NCBI GenBank assembly: GCA_025455885.1
Contig: JALOLR010000005.1
Location: 124,001-188,000, forward strand
From: Acidimicrobiales bacterium
GTDB lineage: Bacteria; Actinomycetota; Acidimicrobiia; Acidimicrobiales; Acidimicrobilacustridaceae
Direction of reading: 5' to 3'
DNA length: 64,000 bases
The notes beneath the pieces are model-generated. The model made no database searches. It saw only the letters and a list, made by a program, of their open reading frames with translations, and had not been told where the DNA came from. Numbering within the stretch: the first letter of the stretch is position 1; each line of letters starts with the position of its first letter. The translations under genes were made by a program, and so were the position numbers. Of this stretch, positions 1-9,000 are shown piece after piece.

Positions 1-28
1 GCCACGCACCGGGATCCCGGTGCGTGGC
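1..28. repeat. Perfect 28-bp palindrome at the window edge
   Basis: The first 14 bases (GCCACGCACCGGGA) are the exact reverse complement of the next 14, so the DNA can form a hairpin or cruciform. It ends 2 nt before the ribosome-binding site of the small gene at 43. It could be the terminator of a gene left of the window, although no T-run follows, or an operator. Its left context is not visible. Confidence 0.6.
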
Positions 29-42
29 GAGAGGAGGACAGG

Positions 43-267
43 ATGGCGATCCACGAGGTCACGATGCGCGACCAGTCGGTGGAGCGCATCGCGGGTGCCG
101 ATGCCTACGCCCAGGAGGGTCCGCTGACGACCTTCTTCCGCACCGATCCCGACCGGCGCCTGATCGACCGCTGGAGTATCCGACTGGCCAGCTTCCGCAC
201 GACCGACGTGACCGCCGTCCGCCGCCTCGACGAACCCGGTCCGGCTGCCCCGGTCGGCCCGGTCTGA
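43..267 (+). CDS. Small hypothetical protein, 74 aa
   Basis: I do not recognise a characterised family. The start is chosen because GAGGAGG at 31-37 lies 5 nt before the ATG. The protein is soluble-looking and charged, with a TTFFRTD segment near residue 30 and a WSIRLASFRTTDV stretch near residue 45. It ends in a Pro/Gly tail and has no signal peptide or membrane helix. It converges on the mannosyltransferase at 419-1528, and the space between the two holds a duplicated 33-bp sequence. The strong ribosome-binding site and codon use argue that it is real; its function is unknown. Confidence 0.6.
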   Translation: MAIHEVTMRDQSVERIAGADAYAQEGPLTTFFRTDPDRRLIDRWSIRLASFRTTDVTAVRRLDEPGPAAPVGPV

Positions 268-279
268 CCGGCCGACCGT

Positions 280-312
280 GAGGCCTCGGCCGAGGAGGGC
301 GCCATCATCACG
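280..312. repeat. 33-bp direct repeat, copy 1
   Basis: The sequence beginning GAGGCCTCGGCCGAGGAGGG and ending CATCATCACG is identical to 391-423. It contains the 12-bp palindrome CCTCGGCCGAGG. The copies start 111 bp apart and have unrelated flanks, so this is not a simple tandem duplication. Confidence 0.85.
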
Positions 313-343
313 CCCCGCAGCCACGTCCGAAGGCCCGTCCCAG

Positions 344-377
344 GCGAGGCGGGGAAAGCGCCAGCGACCCGCCTCGC
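344..377. repeat. Hairpin between the two direct repeats
   Basis: GCGAGGCGGG at 344-353 is the exact reverse complement of CCCGCCTCGC at 368-377, giving a 10-bp stem and a 14-nt loop. It lies midway between the 33-bp direct repeats in the convergent gap, so it may act as a terminator in either direction or as part of a small repeat element. Confidence 0.55.
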
Positions 378-390
378 ACCGCGCCCCGAC

Positions 391-423
391 GAGGCCTCGG
401 CCGAGGAGGGCGCCATCATCACG
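391..423. repeat. 33-bp direct repeat, copy 2
   Basis: Exact copy of 280-312. On the minus strand this copy contains the TGA stop (419-421) of the mannosyltransferase gene, so the repeat begins inside the last codons of a real gene. That suggests the other copy was duplicated from here, or that both belong to an inserted element. Confidence 0.85.
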
Positions 424-1528
424 GCACGTAGACGCCGAGCCAGGCGAGCCCGCTGAGGGCCACCACCCCGCCGGAGAGGACCGCGAGCGCGACCCGTTCG
501 ACCCGGGGGTCCCGGGTGAGGCCGGCGAGGGCGAGGGCCAGCGGGAAGGCGCTGAGGGCGTAGCGCTCGAGGGAGTTGAGGTTGTCGGCGCCGAGGGCGA
601 CGACCAGCACCGCGGTGGCGAAGAGGCCGTACGAGGCGGGCCACCACCGCCACACCAGCACCACCAGGACCACGAAGGCCAAGGCGAAGGGGATGTGGAG
701 GCCGTCACCCATGGCCTCCGGGCCGACCATCTGCCCGAGGCCCTCCCACAGTCGGCTCAACGGGTTGATCGAGTCGCCCCGCAGCGGTCCCTGGGTGCGG
801 ACGGGCAGCCACCAGTCGTCGAAGGACACCTGCACCCAGGCCAGATACGCGCCGACGCCGAGCACCGGGGCGACCAGGGCCGCCACACCGGCGAGGCGCT
901 CGTCGTTGCGCGCCGGTCGCCAGATCCGGATCAGCTCGACCAGCACCGGCAGGACGAGCAGGACGCCGAGCGGTCGGGTGGCGCCGGCGAGGAACCCGGC
1001 CAGCACGGCCCAACCCCACCGCCGGGACCTGATGGCCCAGAAGACGACCACCGCACCCAGCATCCAGAGCGCCTCGGCGTAGGCCCAGCTCAACACGAAG
1101 GCGCCGGGGAAGAGCACGGTCACCCACACCGCACGATCGGCGAGCTGCGTGCTTCCCCGCTCGAAGATCACCAGCCGCCGCACCGCGACGGCGAGGGCCA
1201 GCGAGCAGAGGTTCGCCACCACGATCAGGGCGATGTCGGCTCGTCCCGCGAAGAGCGGGGAGAGGATGCGCCCGAGGAGCGGGAAGGCGGGGAAGAACCG
1301 CAGGCTCTCGAGGGGCAGGGCGCCGTAGCCCATCTCGGCGATGTCGCGGTACCAGGTGCCGTCCCAGGCGACGAGGCCTTCGGTCAGCGCGGTGGGGCGG
1401 GCGCCCGGGACGAGCTGGTCGGCGGCCGCGTAGGCCATCACGAACCCGGCCGCGACGAGGAGGCGGGCAGTCAGCCAGGGGACGATGACGACCCGGAGGT
1501 CCGCCCCGAGCACCCGGAGCCGACTCAT
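419..1528 (-). CDS. PIG-V-like membrane mannosyltransferase, 369 aa
   Basis: A polytopic membrane protein resembling the PIG-V/Gpi18 (GT76) group, which transfers mannose from a polyprenyl-phosphate donor on the outer face of the membrane. The WDGTWY motif at residues 55-60 and FFPAFPLL at 78-85 match the loops that follow the first helix in this family; about nine hydrophobic helices follow. The ATG is chosen because it overlaps the TGA of the upstream GT39 gene (ATGA), which implies translational coupling. The open frame continues upstream only as an out-of-frame shadow of that gene. The natural acceptor is unknown; the neighbours suggest envelope glycan or glycoprotein mannosylation. Confidence 0.8.
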   Translation of the reverse strand: MSRLRVLGADLRVVIVPWLTARLLVAAGFVMAYAAADQLVPGARPTALTEGLVAWDGTWYRDIAEMGYGALPLESLRFFPAFPLLGRILSPLFAGRADIALIVVANLCSLALAVAVRRLVIFERGSTQLADRAVWVTVLFPGAFVLSWAYAEALWMLGAVVVFWAIRSRRWGWAVLAGFLAGATRPLGVLLVLPVLVELIRIWRPARNDERLAGVAALVAPVLGVGAYLAWVQVSFDDWWLPVRTQGPLRGDSINPLSRLWEGLGQMVGPEAMGDGLHIPFALAFVVLVVLVWRWWPASYGLFATAVLVVALGADNLNSLERYALSAFPLALALAGLTRDPRVERVALAVLSGGVVALSGLAWLGVYVP

Positions 1529-3126
1529 CCCCCGGGGGCCTGGGTCACCGTGCCGTGCTCGAAGAACCGGCCGCCGCCGTCGGGGACCAGCTCGCGGGCG
1601 GGTCGGGCGGCGGCGATGGCGTTCACCAGGGCCTCGCACTGCCCGTCGAAGGTGCGGTAGCTGCCGTTCCAGACGACGAAGATGCCCCGGTCCCCTGCCC
1701 GATCGAGCGCCTGCGCGGCGAAGGCCTCGGGGTCGGCGGCCGCGTTGCGGGCCGCGTAGTCGACCCAGTCGACCCGCTCGGGGGAACCGAACGTCGGATA
1801 GACGACCTGGTCGAACCCGTCGGGCAGCTCGCGGCTCCCGGCGGGCCCGAGTTGGTCGGGGCAGTAGACGACGAGGTCGCCGGGCCGGCCCTCGGCGACG
1901 ATCGCCGCCGCCCACTCCTCGGACTGGGTGCGCTCGTCCGTGACGTTGAAGACCGCCCCGACGGCGAACAGCGCGAGCACCACGGCGAGGCCGCCGAGGC
2001 GCACCCAGGCGTGCAGGAAGCGGGTGAGGCCGGCGGCGACGAGGACGGCGAAGAGGGGGAACACCACCGCGGCGTAGCGGGTCGCGAACGCGCTCCACGT
2101 GAGGTAGGTGAAGGCCGTGCCGAGGCCGAGGGTCGACACGAACAGCAGCGCCTCGGGTCGGTAGGCCCGCTCGCTGCGCAGATCGAGCAGGATCGACCTG
2201 GCATCGACGCCCCGGCCGAACACGGCGAGCAGCGCCACCGTGGTCACCACGAGGGCGATGAACCCGGCGTCGGCGAACGGGCCGGCGGTGAAGTCGGCCA
2301 AGGTGATCCCGACCACGGTGGTGGGTCGGGAGGGCGACGCCCACGGCGTCCCGGTGTTGGCCGACTGGTAGAGCAGGGTCGGGAGCCACGGGAGGAAGGC
2401 AACGCCGGCGACGACGAGCGCACCGACGGTCCGCCACGCCGAGCGGTTCGAGCCCGAGCCCCGATTGCGCCAGAGCCGCCACACCAGCCAGAGCCCGACC
2501 GCACCCAGCAGCCAGATCGCCCAGTAGTGCGTGTAGAGGAGCGCGGCCCCCACCAGCGCCACTCCGACGATGCGGCCCCACCCGTCGTGGCCGCGGGCCA
2601 GGACGTCGTCGAGCAGCACCGCGCCGACGAACACCAAGAGGACGACGAGGGCGTACATCCGGGTCTCGGTGGCGTAGCGCAGGGAGTAGGGGGCGAGCGC
2701 GACCACGGCGAGGACGAGCCAGCCGAGCGCGGGTCCACCCCGGCGGCGGCCGTACCACCAGGCGACGGGGAGGGTGAGCACGGCGACGACGCCGGAGAGG
2801 GCGCGCACCGCGGCGTCGCCGTCGCCGAAGAGCTCGATCCACCCGTGGAGCGCCACGTAGTAGAGGGGCGGGTGGCCGTCCTGGCGGAGGGCGTCGAGGA
2901 GCTCGCCGATCGGCAGCTCGGCGATGTTGACGCTCAGCGCCTCGTCGAGCCACAGCGCCGACCCGGTGGCGAACCGCAGCGCGATGCCCAGCGCCGCCGC
3001 CCCCACCGCGACCACGATCGTCAGGGTCGCCGCGAGATCGGCCCGACGTCCCACGACCGGCGCGGGAGCGCCCGCCGAAGGGGTCGGCGCACCCCCGTCG
3101 GGCGCCTCTGGCGATGCGTCGTGCAT
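1525..3126 (-). CDS. GT39/ArnT-like polyprenyl-phosphate mannosyltransferase, 533 aa
   Basis: An integral membrane glycosyltransferase of the GT-C fold (dolichyl-phosphate-mannose-protein mannosyltransferase-like). The catalytic-loop acidic pair sits at D61-E62 in LWLDEA, and HPPLYY at 85-90 is the second family motif; ETRMYAL follows at 154-160. Roughly 10-12 hydrophobic helices and a soluble C-terminal part of about 130 residues are visible. The ATG at 3124-3126 is preferred over a longer frame: the extra 27 residues look like untranslated sequence, and TAGTGT lies 8 nt upstream. First gene of a two-gene operon with the PIG-V-like enzyme, which starts inside its stop codon. Confidence 0.82.
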   Translation of the reverse strand: MHDASPEAPDGGAPTPSAGAPAPVVGRRADLAATLTIVVAVGAAALGIALRFATGSALWLDEALSVNIAELPIGELLDALRQDGHPPLYYVALHGWIELFGDGDAAVRALSGVVAVLTLPVAWWYGRRRGGPALGWLVLAVVALAPYSLRYATETRMYALVVLLVFVGAVLLDDVLARGHDGWGRIVGVALVGAALLYTHYWAIWLLGAVGLWLVWRLWRNRGSGSNRSAWRTVGALVVAGVAFLPWLPTLLYQSANTGTPWASPSRPTTVVGITLADFTAGPFADAGFIALVVTTVALLAVFGRGVDARSILLDLRSERAYRPEALLFVSTLGLGTAFTYLTWSAFATRYAAVVFPLFAVLVAAGLTRFLHAWVRLGGLAVVLALFAVGAVFNVTDERTQSEEWAAAIVAEGRPGDLVVYCPDQLGPAGSRELPDGFDQVVYPTFGSPERVDWVDYAARNAAADPEAFAAQALDRAGDRGIFVVWNGSYRTFDGQCEALVNAIAAARPARELVPDGGGRFFEHGTVTQAPGG

Positions 3127-3134
3127 GGCGGCCG

Positions 3135-3140
3135 ACACTA
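3135..3140 (-). promoter_or_regulatory. -10 element of the mannosyltransferase operon
   Basis: TAGTGT read on the minus strand, 8 nt before the ATG of the GT39 gene. The spacing puts transcription start at or next to the start codon. Confidence 0.45.
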
Positions 3141-3207
3141 CCCTCGGCCCCCGTTCGGCCCGGGTACCGCCCCGCCCACGATGCCCGGGCCGGAACGACC
3201 CGTTCAC

Positions 3208-3213
3208 TACACT
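3208..3213 (+). promoter_or_regulatory. -10 element of the FAD protein / GT4 / AftD operon
   Basis: TACACT lies 27 nt before the ATG at 3241, predicting a leader of about 20 nt. No convincing -35 box was seen. Confidence 0.4.
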
Positions 3214-3240
3214 GCCGAGCGTTCTCCATCCCTGAAAGCG

Positions 3241-4827
3241 ATGTCCTCAATGCCATCAACCGACGCCTCCGGTGCCGAGACCCGCACCGATCCCAAGGTC
3301 GTCATCATCGGGGCCGGTCCCGCCGGGCTCACCGCTGCCTACCAACTCACCAAGCACGACCTCTCGAGCACCGTGCTCGAGTCCGACGGCATCGTGGGCG
3401 GCATCTCGCGCACGGTCGAGCGGGACGGCTGGCGTTTCGACATCGGCGGGCACCGGTTCTTCACCAAGGTCGTGCCGGTCCAGGAGCTCTGGCACGAGAT
3501 CCTGCCCGCCGAGGAGTTCCTCCTGCGCCCGCGGATGAGCCGCATCTACTACGACGGCAAGTACTTCGACTACCCGTTGAAGGCCTCGAACGCGCTGAAG
3601 AACCTGGGCATCTGGGAAGCGGTCCTCTGCGTGCTCTCGTACGTCTGGGCGCGCATCAAGCCGCCGAAGGACCAGAGCACGCTCGAGGGGTGGATCGCCG
3701 CCCGCTTCGGATGGCGGCTGTACCGCCACTTCTTCAAGACCTACAACGAGAAGGTCTGGGGGGTTCCGGCCAGCAAGCTGCAGGCCGACTGGGCGGCGCA
3801 GCGCATCAAGAACCTCTCGTTGCTGAACGCCGGCACGAACGCGGTGATCGACGAGCTCTCGAAGCGCTTCCCCGCGCTGTCGAAGCGCAAGGCCACCGAC
3901 ATCACGAGCCTCATCGAGGAGTTCGAGTACCCGAAGTACGGACCGGGCCAGATGTGGGAGGTCTGCCAGGAGAAGGTCGAGGCGGCGGGCACCAAGGTCC
4001 ACATGCGCACCCGGGCCACGAAGGTCCGCCACGACAACGGCCGGGCGGTCGCCGTCGTCGCCACCTCCCGTGACGGCGTCGAGACCGAGTACGAGTGCGA
4101 CGAGGTCATCTCCTCGATGCCGATGTCGCAGCTGCTGCGGGCGATGGACCCGCCCGTGCCGCCCGACGTCCTCGCCGCGGCCGACAACCTCGCCTACCGG
4201 GACTTCCTCACCGTGGCCCTCGTCGTCCCCGAGTCGGCGAGCTTCCCCGACAACTGGATCTACATCCACTCCCCCGAGGTCGAGGTCGGTCGCATCCAGA
4301 ACTTCGCCTCCTGGTCGCCGTACATGGTGAAGGAGGGCCGCACCTGCCTGGGGCTCGAGTACTTCGTCTTCGAGGGCGACCACCTCTGGAACGCGACCGA
4401 CGAGGACCTCATCGCCCGCGCCAAGCGGGAGCTCGAGACGATCGGCCTGGTCAAGGCCGACGCCGTCGAGGCCGGGTACGTGGTGCGGATGCCCAAGGCG
4501 TATCCGTTCTACGACGAGCACTACAAGGCCAACGTGCAACGCCTCCGGGACTGGCTCACCGACTGCGCGCCGAACGTGCATCCCGTCGGCCGCAACGGGA
4601 TGCACCGCTACAACAACCAGGACCACTCGATGTACACCGCCATGCTCACCGTCGACAACATCGTGAGCGGCACCGCCTACGACGTCTGGGAGGTCAACGT
4701 CGAGGAGGAGTACCACGAGGAGAAGGCCGCCGACGCGACCTCGTCGGGCGGGACGGGCCGTGACGCTCCGGTGATCCCCCGCGAAGCCCTCGGGGCCGAC
4801 CACCCCGTCAACCGGCCGCCGACCTGA
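3241..4827 (+). CDS. FAD-dependent oxidoreductase, UDP-galactopyranose-mutase-like, 528 aa
   Basis: A flavoprotein with an N-terminal Rossmann dinucleotide site (GAGPAG at 24-29) followed by an ESDG..GG..RT segment, typical of the amine oxidase/protoporphyrinogen oxidase/UDP-galactopyranose mutase superfamily. Further family-like stretches are GGHRFF near residue 75 and a late HRYNNQDHSM segment near the second FAD-binding region. It sits directly before a GT4 transferase and AftD, so a role in making or modifying a sugar nucleotide or lipid-linked sugar for arabinogalactan-like glycan is plausible, though not shown. ATG at 3241 was chosen; an in-frame ATG at 3250 is an alternative. Confidence 0.75.
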   Translation: MSSMPSTDASGAETRTDPKVVIIGAGPAGLTAAYQLTKHDLSSTVLESDGIVGGISRTVERDGWRFDIGGHRFFTKVVPVQELWHEILPAEEFLLRPRMSRIYYDGKYFDYPLKASNALKNLGIWEAVLCVLSYVWARIKPPKDQSTLEGWIAARFGWRLYRHFFKTYNEKVWGVPASKLQADWAAQRIKNLSLLNAGTNAVIDELSKRFPALSKRKATDITSLIEEFEYPKYGPGQMWEVCQEKVEAAGTKVHMRTRATKVRHDNGRAVAVVATSRDGVETEYECDEVISSMPMSQLLRAMDPPVPPDVLAAADNLAYRDFLTVALVVPESASFPDNWIYIHSPEVEVGRIQNFASWSPYMVKEGRTCLGLEYFVFEGDHLWNATDEDLIARAKRELETIGLVKADAVEAGYVVRMPKAYPFYDEHYKANVQRLRDWLTDCAPNVHPVGRNGMHRYNNQDHSMYTAMLTVDNIVSGTAYDVWEVNVEEEYHEEKAADATSSGGTGRDAPVIPREALGADHPVNRPPT

Positions 4828-4838
4828 TCGACGCCCAC

Positions 4839-6080
4839 GTGCCCGCACACGAGGACGGTCCGGGGAGCCCGCCCACCCCGGCGACGCACGCGTCCGGGGT
4901 GCTGGCCATCTCCGACCTCGCCACGCAGGCAGGTCTGCGTCGCGTGCACGTGCTGGCCTGGCGCGACCTCGTCGACATCGAGGCCGGAGGCTCCGAGGTC
5001 CACGCCGCGAAGATCCTGGCCATCTGGGCCGAGGCGGGCCTCGACATCACGATGCGGACGTCGTACGCGCAGGGCCACCCCTACGAGGGCACTCGCGACG
5101 GCTACCGGATCGTGCGCAAGCACGGGCGCTTCATGGTCTTCCCTACCGCGGTGCTCGCCGAGCTGAGCGGGGCCCACGGACCGCGGGACGGGCTCGTCGA
5201 GATCTGGAACGGCGTGCCGTTCCTCACCCCGCTGTGGGCCACCGGCCCGAAGATCGCGTTCGTGCACCACGTGCACCGCGACATGTGGGACATGGTCCTC
5301 GAGGACAAGCTGGCCCGAGCCGGGAAGTTCTTCGAGCACCGCATCGCCCCACCCCTCTACCGCCGCACCCCCGTCGTCACGCTCTCGCACTCCTCACGCC
5401 ACGAGCTCGTCGACTACCTGGGGCTGCGGCCCCAGCAGGTCACGGTCGTCCCCCCGGGGATCGACGAGCGCTTCAGCCCCGGCGGGACCAGGAGCGAACG
5501 GCCCCTCGTCGTGGCGGTCGGGCGGCTGATGCCGTCGAAGCGGTTCGACGAGCTGATCCGCGTCGCCGACGAGGTACGGCGCACCGTGCCGGACCTGCAG
5601 CTCGTCATCGTGGGGGACGGCTACGAACGACCCGACCTCGAGGCCCAGGTGGCCGCCCTCGACGCCGAGGACTGGGTTCGGCTGGCCGGCAAGGTCTCCG
5701 ACGAGGAGCTGTTGTCGCTCTACCGGCGGGCATGGGCGGTGGCGAGCGCCTCGATCGCCGAGGGCTGGGGGATGACGCTCACCGAGGCCGCGGCGTGTGG
5801 CACGCCGGCGGTGGCGAGCGACATCGCCGGTCACCGCGATTCCGTCGCCGCGGGGCGCTCCGGCCTGCTGGCCCCCGATTCGCGGGGCCTCGTCCGTGAC
5901 CTCACCGCCGTGCTGACCGACGCGTCGCTGCGCGAGGCGCTCAGCACGGGCGCCCTCGCCCACGCCGCGACGCTCACCTGGGAGGCCACGGCTCTCGGGG
6001 CCTTCACGCCCCTGGCCGACGACGCGATCCGTCGGTCGGGCGGGTCCGGGCCCGCCTCCCGCCGCTCCGACGCGACGTGA
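4839..6080 (+). CDS. GT4 family glycosyltransferase, 413 aa
   Basis: A retaining GT-B glycosyltransferase. The N-terminal domain has the GGSEVHA motif (residues 50-56). The C-terminal domain has VGRLMPSKRFD near residue 225, a VGDG loop, and the donor-binding EGWGMTLTEAAACGTPAVAS segment starting near residue 306, whose glutamates bind the nucleotide sugar. It is cytoplasmic and has no membrane helix. GTG start at 4839, 11 nt after the flavoprotein stop. Its stop overlaps the GTG start of aftD (GTGA), so the three genes are probably one operon. Likely adds a sugar to a lipid-linked or cell-wall intermediate. Confidence 0.85.
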   Translation: MPAHEDGPGSPPTPATHASGVLAISDLATQAGLRRVHVLAWRDLVDIEAGGSEVHAAKILAIWAEAGLDITMRTSYAQGHPYEGTRDGYRIVRKHGRFMVFPTAVLAELSGAHGPRDGLVEIWNGVPFLTPLWATGPKIAFVHHVHRDMWDMVLEDKLARAGKFFEHRIAPPLYRRTPVVTLSHSSRHELVDYLGLRPQQVTVVPPGIDERFSPGGTRSERPLVVAVGRLMPSKRFDELIRVADEVRRTVPDLQLVIVGDGYERPDLEAQVAALDAEDWVRLAGKVSDEELLSLYRRAWAVASASIAEGWGMTLTEAAACGTPAVASDIAGHRDSVAAGRSGLLAPDSRGLVRDLTAVLTDASLREALSTGALAHAATLTWEATALGAFTPLADDAIRRSGGSGPASRRSDAT

Positions 6081-9000
6081 CCGCCACGGCCACCGGCACC
6101 CCGCCCCGAACCCGGCGAAGGTTCGACTGGCTGGGCATCGGGCTCCCGGCGCTCATCGCCTACGTGCCACTGCTGCTCACCCAGCCCGGGATCGTCGGCG
6201 CCGACACCAAGACCTACCTCTACCTCGACCCCGGCAAGCTGCTCTCCGAGGCGCCCTACCTCTGGAACACCGATGTCGGCCTCGGGTCGGTGACCCACCA
6301 GAACATCGGCTACCTCTGGCCGATGGGGCCCTTCTACCTCTTCTTCGAGACCATCGGTGTGCCCGACTGGGTCGCGCAGCGGCTCTGGATGGGAACGCTC
6401 ATCTTCGCGGCCGGCATGGGCGTCCGCTTCCTCCTGCGGACCATCGGATGGGGCTCGATCCCTCTCCGCCGCGGCGGGGTCCTCGTCGCCACGCTCGCCT
6501 ACATGCTGAGCCCCTACCTGCTCAACTACTCCGCTCGCATCAGCGTCATCCTGCTGCCCTGGACGGCCCTGCCCTGGCTCATCGCCTTCACCGCCAGGGC
6601 GCTGCGGCGAGGTGGGTGGCGCGACCCCGCGCTGTTCGCGCTCGTCGTGCTCACCGTCGGCGGTGTCAACGCCACCGCCCTGTTGCTCATCGGCCTCGGC
6701 CCCCTGCTGTGGCTGGTCCACGCAGTGGTCGTCGACCGGGAGGCCAAGGCGCGGGCCGCGCTCGCCGCGGCGGCCCGCATCGGCGTGCTCACGATCGCCG
6801 CGTCGCTGTGGTGGATCGCCGGCCTCTGGGCGCAAGGTCGTTACGGACTGCCGGTGGTGCGCTACACCGAGACCTACGAGGTGATCGCCGACGCCTCGAG
6901 CGCGCCCGAGGTGCTCCGTGGCCTCGGCTACTGGCTGTTCTACGGCACCGACAAGCTCGGTCCCTGGATCGAGCCGAGCATCACCTACACCCGCAACCTG
7001 TTCTTCCTCGGCCTCAGCTACCTGGTCCCGCTCCTCGCCATGCTCTCGGCGTCGCTGCTGCGGTGGCGCTACCGGGCGTTCTTCCTCACCCTCGTCGTCG
7101 TCGGCACCCTCGCCGCCGTCGCCGGGCACCCGTGGGACGGCTCGTCGTTCCTGGGGTCGCTCTTCACCGACTTCACCCGCACCGACGCCGGCCTGTCGCT
7201 GCGGTCGACGCCTCGTGCCGTGCCGCTCATCGCCCTCGGGCTCTCGGTGTGCCTCGGTGCCGGCGTGGCGGCGCTGTCGCGACGGGTACCCCGCCTCACC
7301 GTCCCGGTGACCGCCGTCGTCGTCCTCCTCGTCGCCGCGAACCTGCCCACGCTGTGGAACGGCGAGATGGTGGCCGCGAACCTCCAGCGACCCGAGAACA
7401 TCCCCTCCTACTGGGTCGATGCGGCGAAGTACCTCACCGAGACCGACGACGGCACGCGCGTGCTCGAGGTCCCCGGGGCCGACTTCGCCAGCTATCGGTG
7501 GGGCAACACCATCGATCCGGTCACCCCCGGCCTGACCGAGCGCGAGTACGCGGCACGCGAGCTGTTCCTCTACGGCTCCGAGCAGGCGGCCGACCTGCAG
7601 CTGGCCGTCGACCAGCGCTACCAGGAGAACACCCTCGAGCCCGAGGCGATCGCCCCGCTGGCCCGGCTGGTCGGCGGAGGGCAGATCCTCCTGCGCAACG
7701 ATCTCAAGTACGAGCGGTACCGGTTGGCCCGCCCGCGGTACATGTGGGACCTGTTGCGCCGTGCCCCCGGCCTCACCGAGCCGGTGACCTTCGGTCCCAG
7801 CACGCCGAACCGCGCCGGGCCCGAGCTGCCCGTCATCGACGAGATCGAGCTCGACGCCCCCGACACCTGGGAGGACCCGCCGGCCATCGCCGTGTTCGGC
7901 GTCGAGGACCCGCTCGCCACCATCCGCACGAGCCCGAGTGAGCGGCCCCTCCTCCTCTCGGGCAGCGGTGACGGGCTGGTCGACCTCGCCGGCGTCGGGG
8001 CGCTGCACCCCGAGCAGTCCATCTTCTACAGCGGCACCTTCGCCGGTGACGCCGGGACCATCGACGAGATGGTGGCCGACGGCGCCGACCTGGTGGTCAC
8101 CGACACGAACCGCAAGCGCGCCCGGTCGTGGAACACGCTGCGCGAGAACGCCGGCTACACCGAGCAGGCCGGCGAGGAACCCCTCACGTATCGGCCCGGC
8201 GACCAGCGCCTCCCGCTCTTCCCGGACGCCGACGACGACGCCTACACGGTCACCGAGCAGGAGGGCAACGCCACGGTCCTCGCCACCGGCTACGGCAACA
8301 TCGGCACGCTCACCGCCAACGACCGGGCCGCAGGGGCCCTCGACGGCGATCCCCTGACCGCCTGGCGGGTCGCCGACGGCGGGGACCCGAAGGGCGAGCG
8401 GCTCGTGATCGTCGCCGACGAGCCGGTCACCACCGGTGAGGTGCGCCTGCTCCAGCCGATCAACGGGGTCCGCACGAGATCGATCACACAGGCCCGGCTG
8501 TGGTTCGACGGTGCCGACCCGGTGACCGTCGACCTCGGTGACGCCAGCCTCGCCGAGCCCGGGCAGGTCGTGACCTTCCCCGAGCGGACCTTCTCCCGCC
8601 TCGAGGTCGAGATCCTGGCCGACACCTCCGGGCGGCGCTCGCTCTACTTCGGCCAGGCCGGTGTCGGTTTCGCCGAGGTGGGGGTCGGCGACCTGCGGAT
8701 CAGGGAGCTCATCCGACCCCCGGTCGACCTCCTCGAGGCAGCCGGACCGGCGTCGGCCGCCAACCGGCTGAGCTACGTGTTCACCCGCCTGCGCAGCAAC
8801 CCGAGCGAGCCGGTGCGCACCGACACCGAGGTCGACATGACCCGGATCGTCGACGTGCCGACGCCGCGGGCCTTCGGGCTCACCGCCCAGGCCAGGCTGA
8901 ACCCGCTCGCCCCGGACCAGCGGCTCGACGCCCTCCTCCAGATCCCGGGAGCTGCCGACGGCGGGGTGAGCGCGGTCGCCTCCGACTCCATGCCGGGTGC

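Noticed and set aside
105-419. A minus-strand frame reading MMAPSSAEAS twice, starting at the mannosyltransferase stop
   Set aside because: It overlaps the plus-strand gene at 43-267 antisense, and the repeated peptide is only the 33-bp DNA repeat translated, because the 111-bp spacing is a multiple of three.
280-423. A CRISPR array
   Set aside because: Only two repeats, a 78-bp gap with its own hairpin, and no cas genes in the window.
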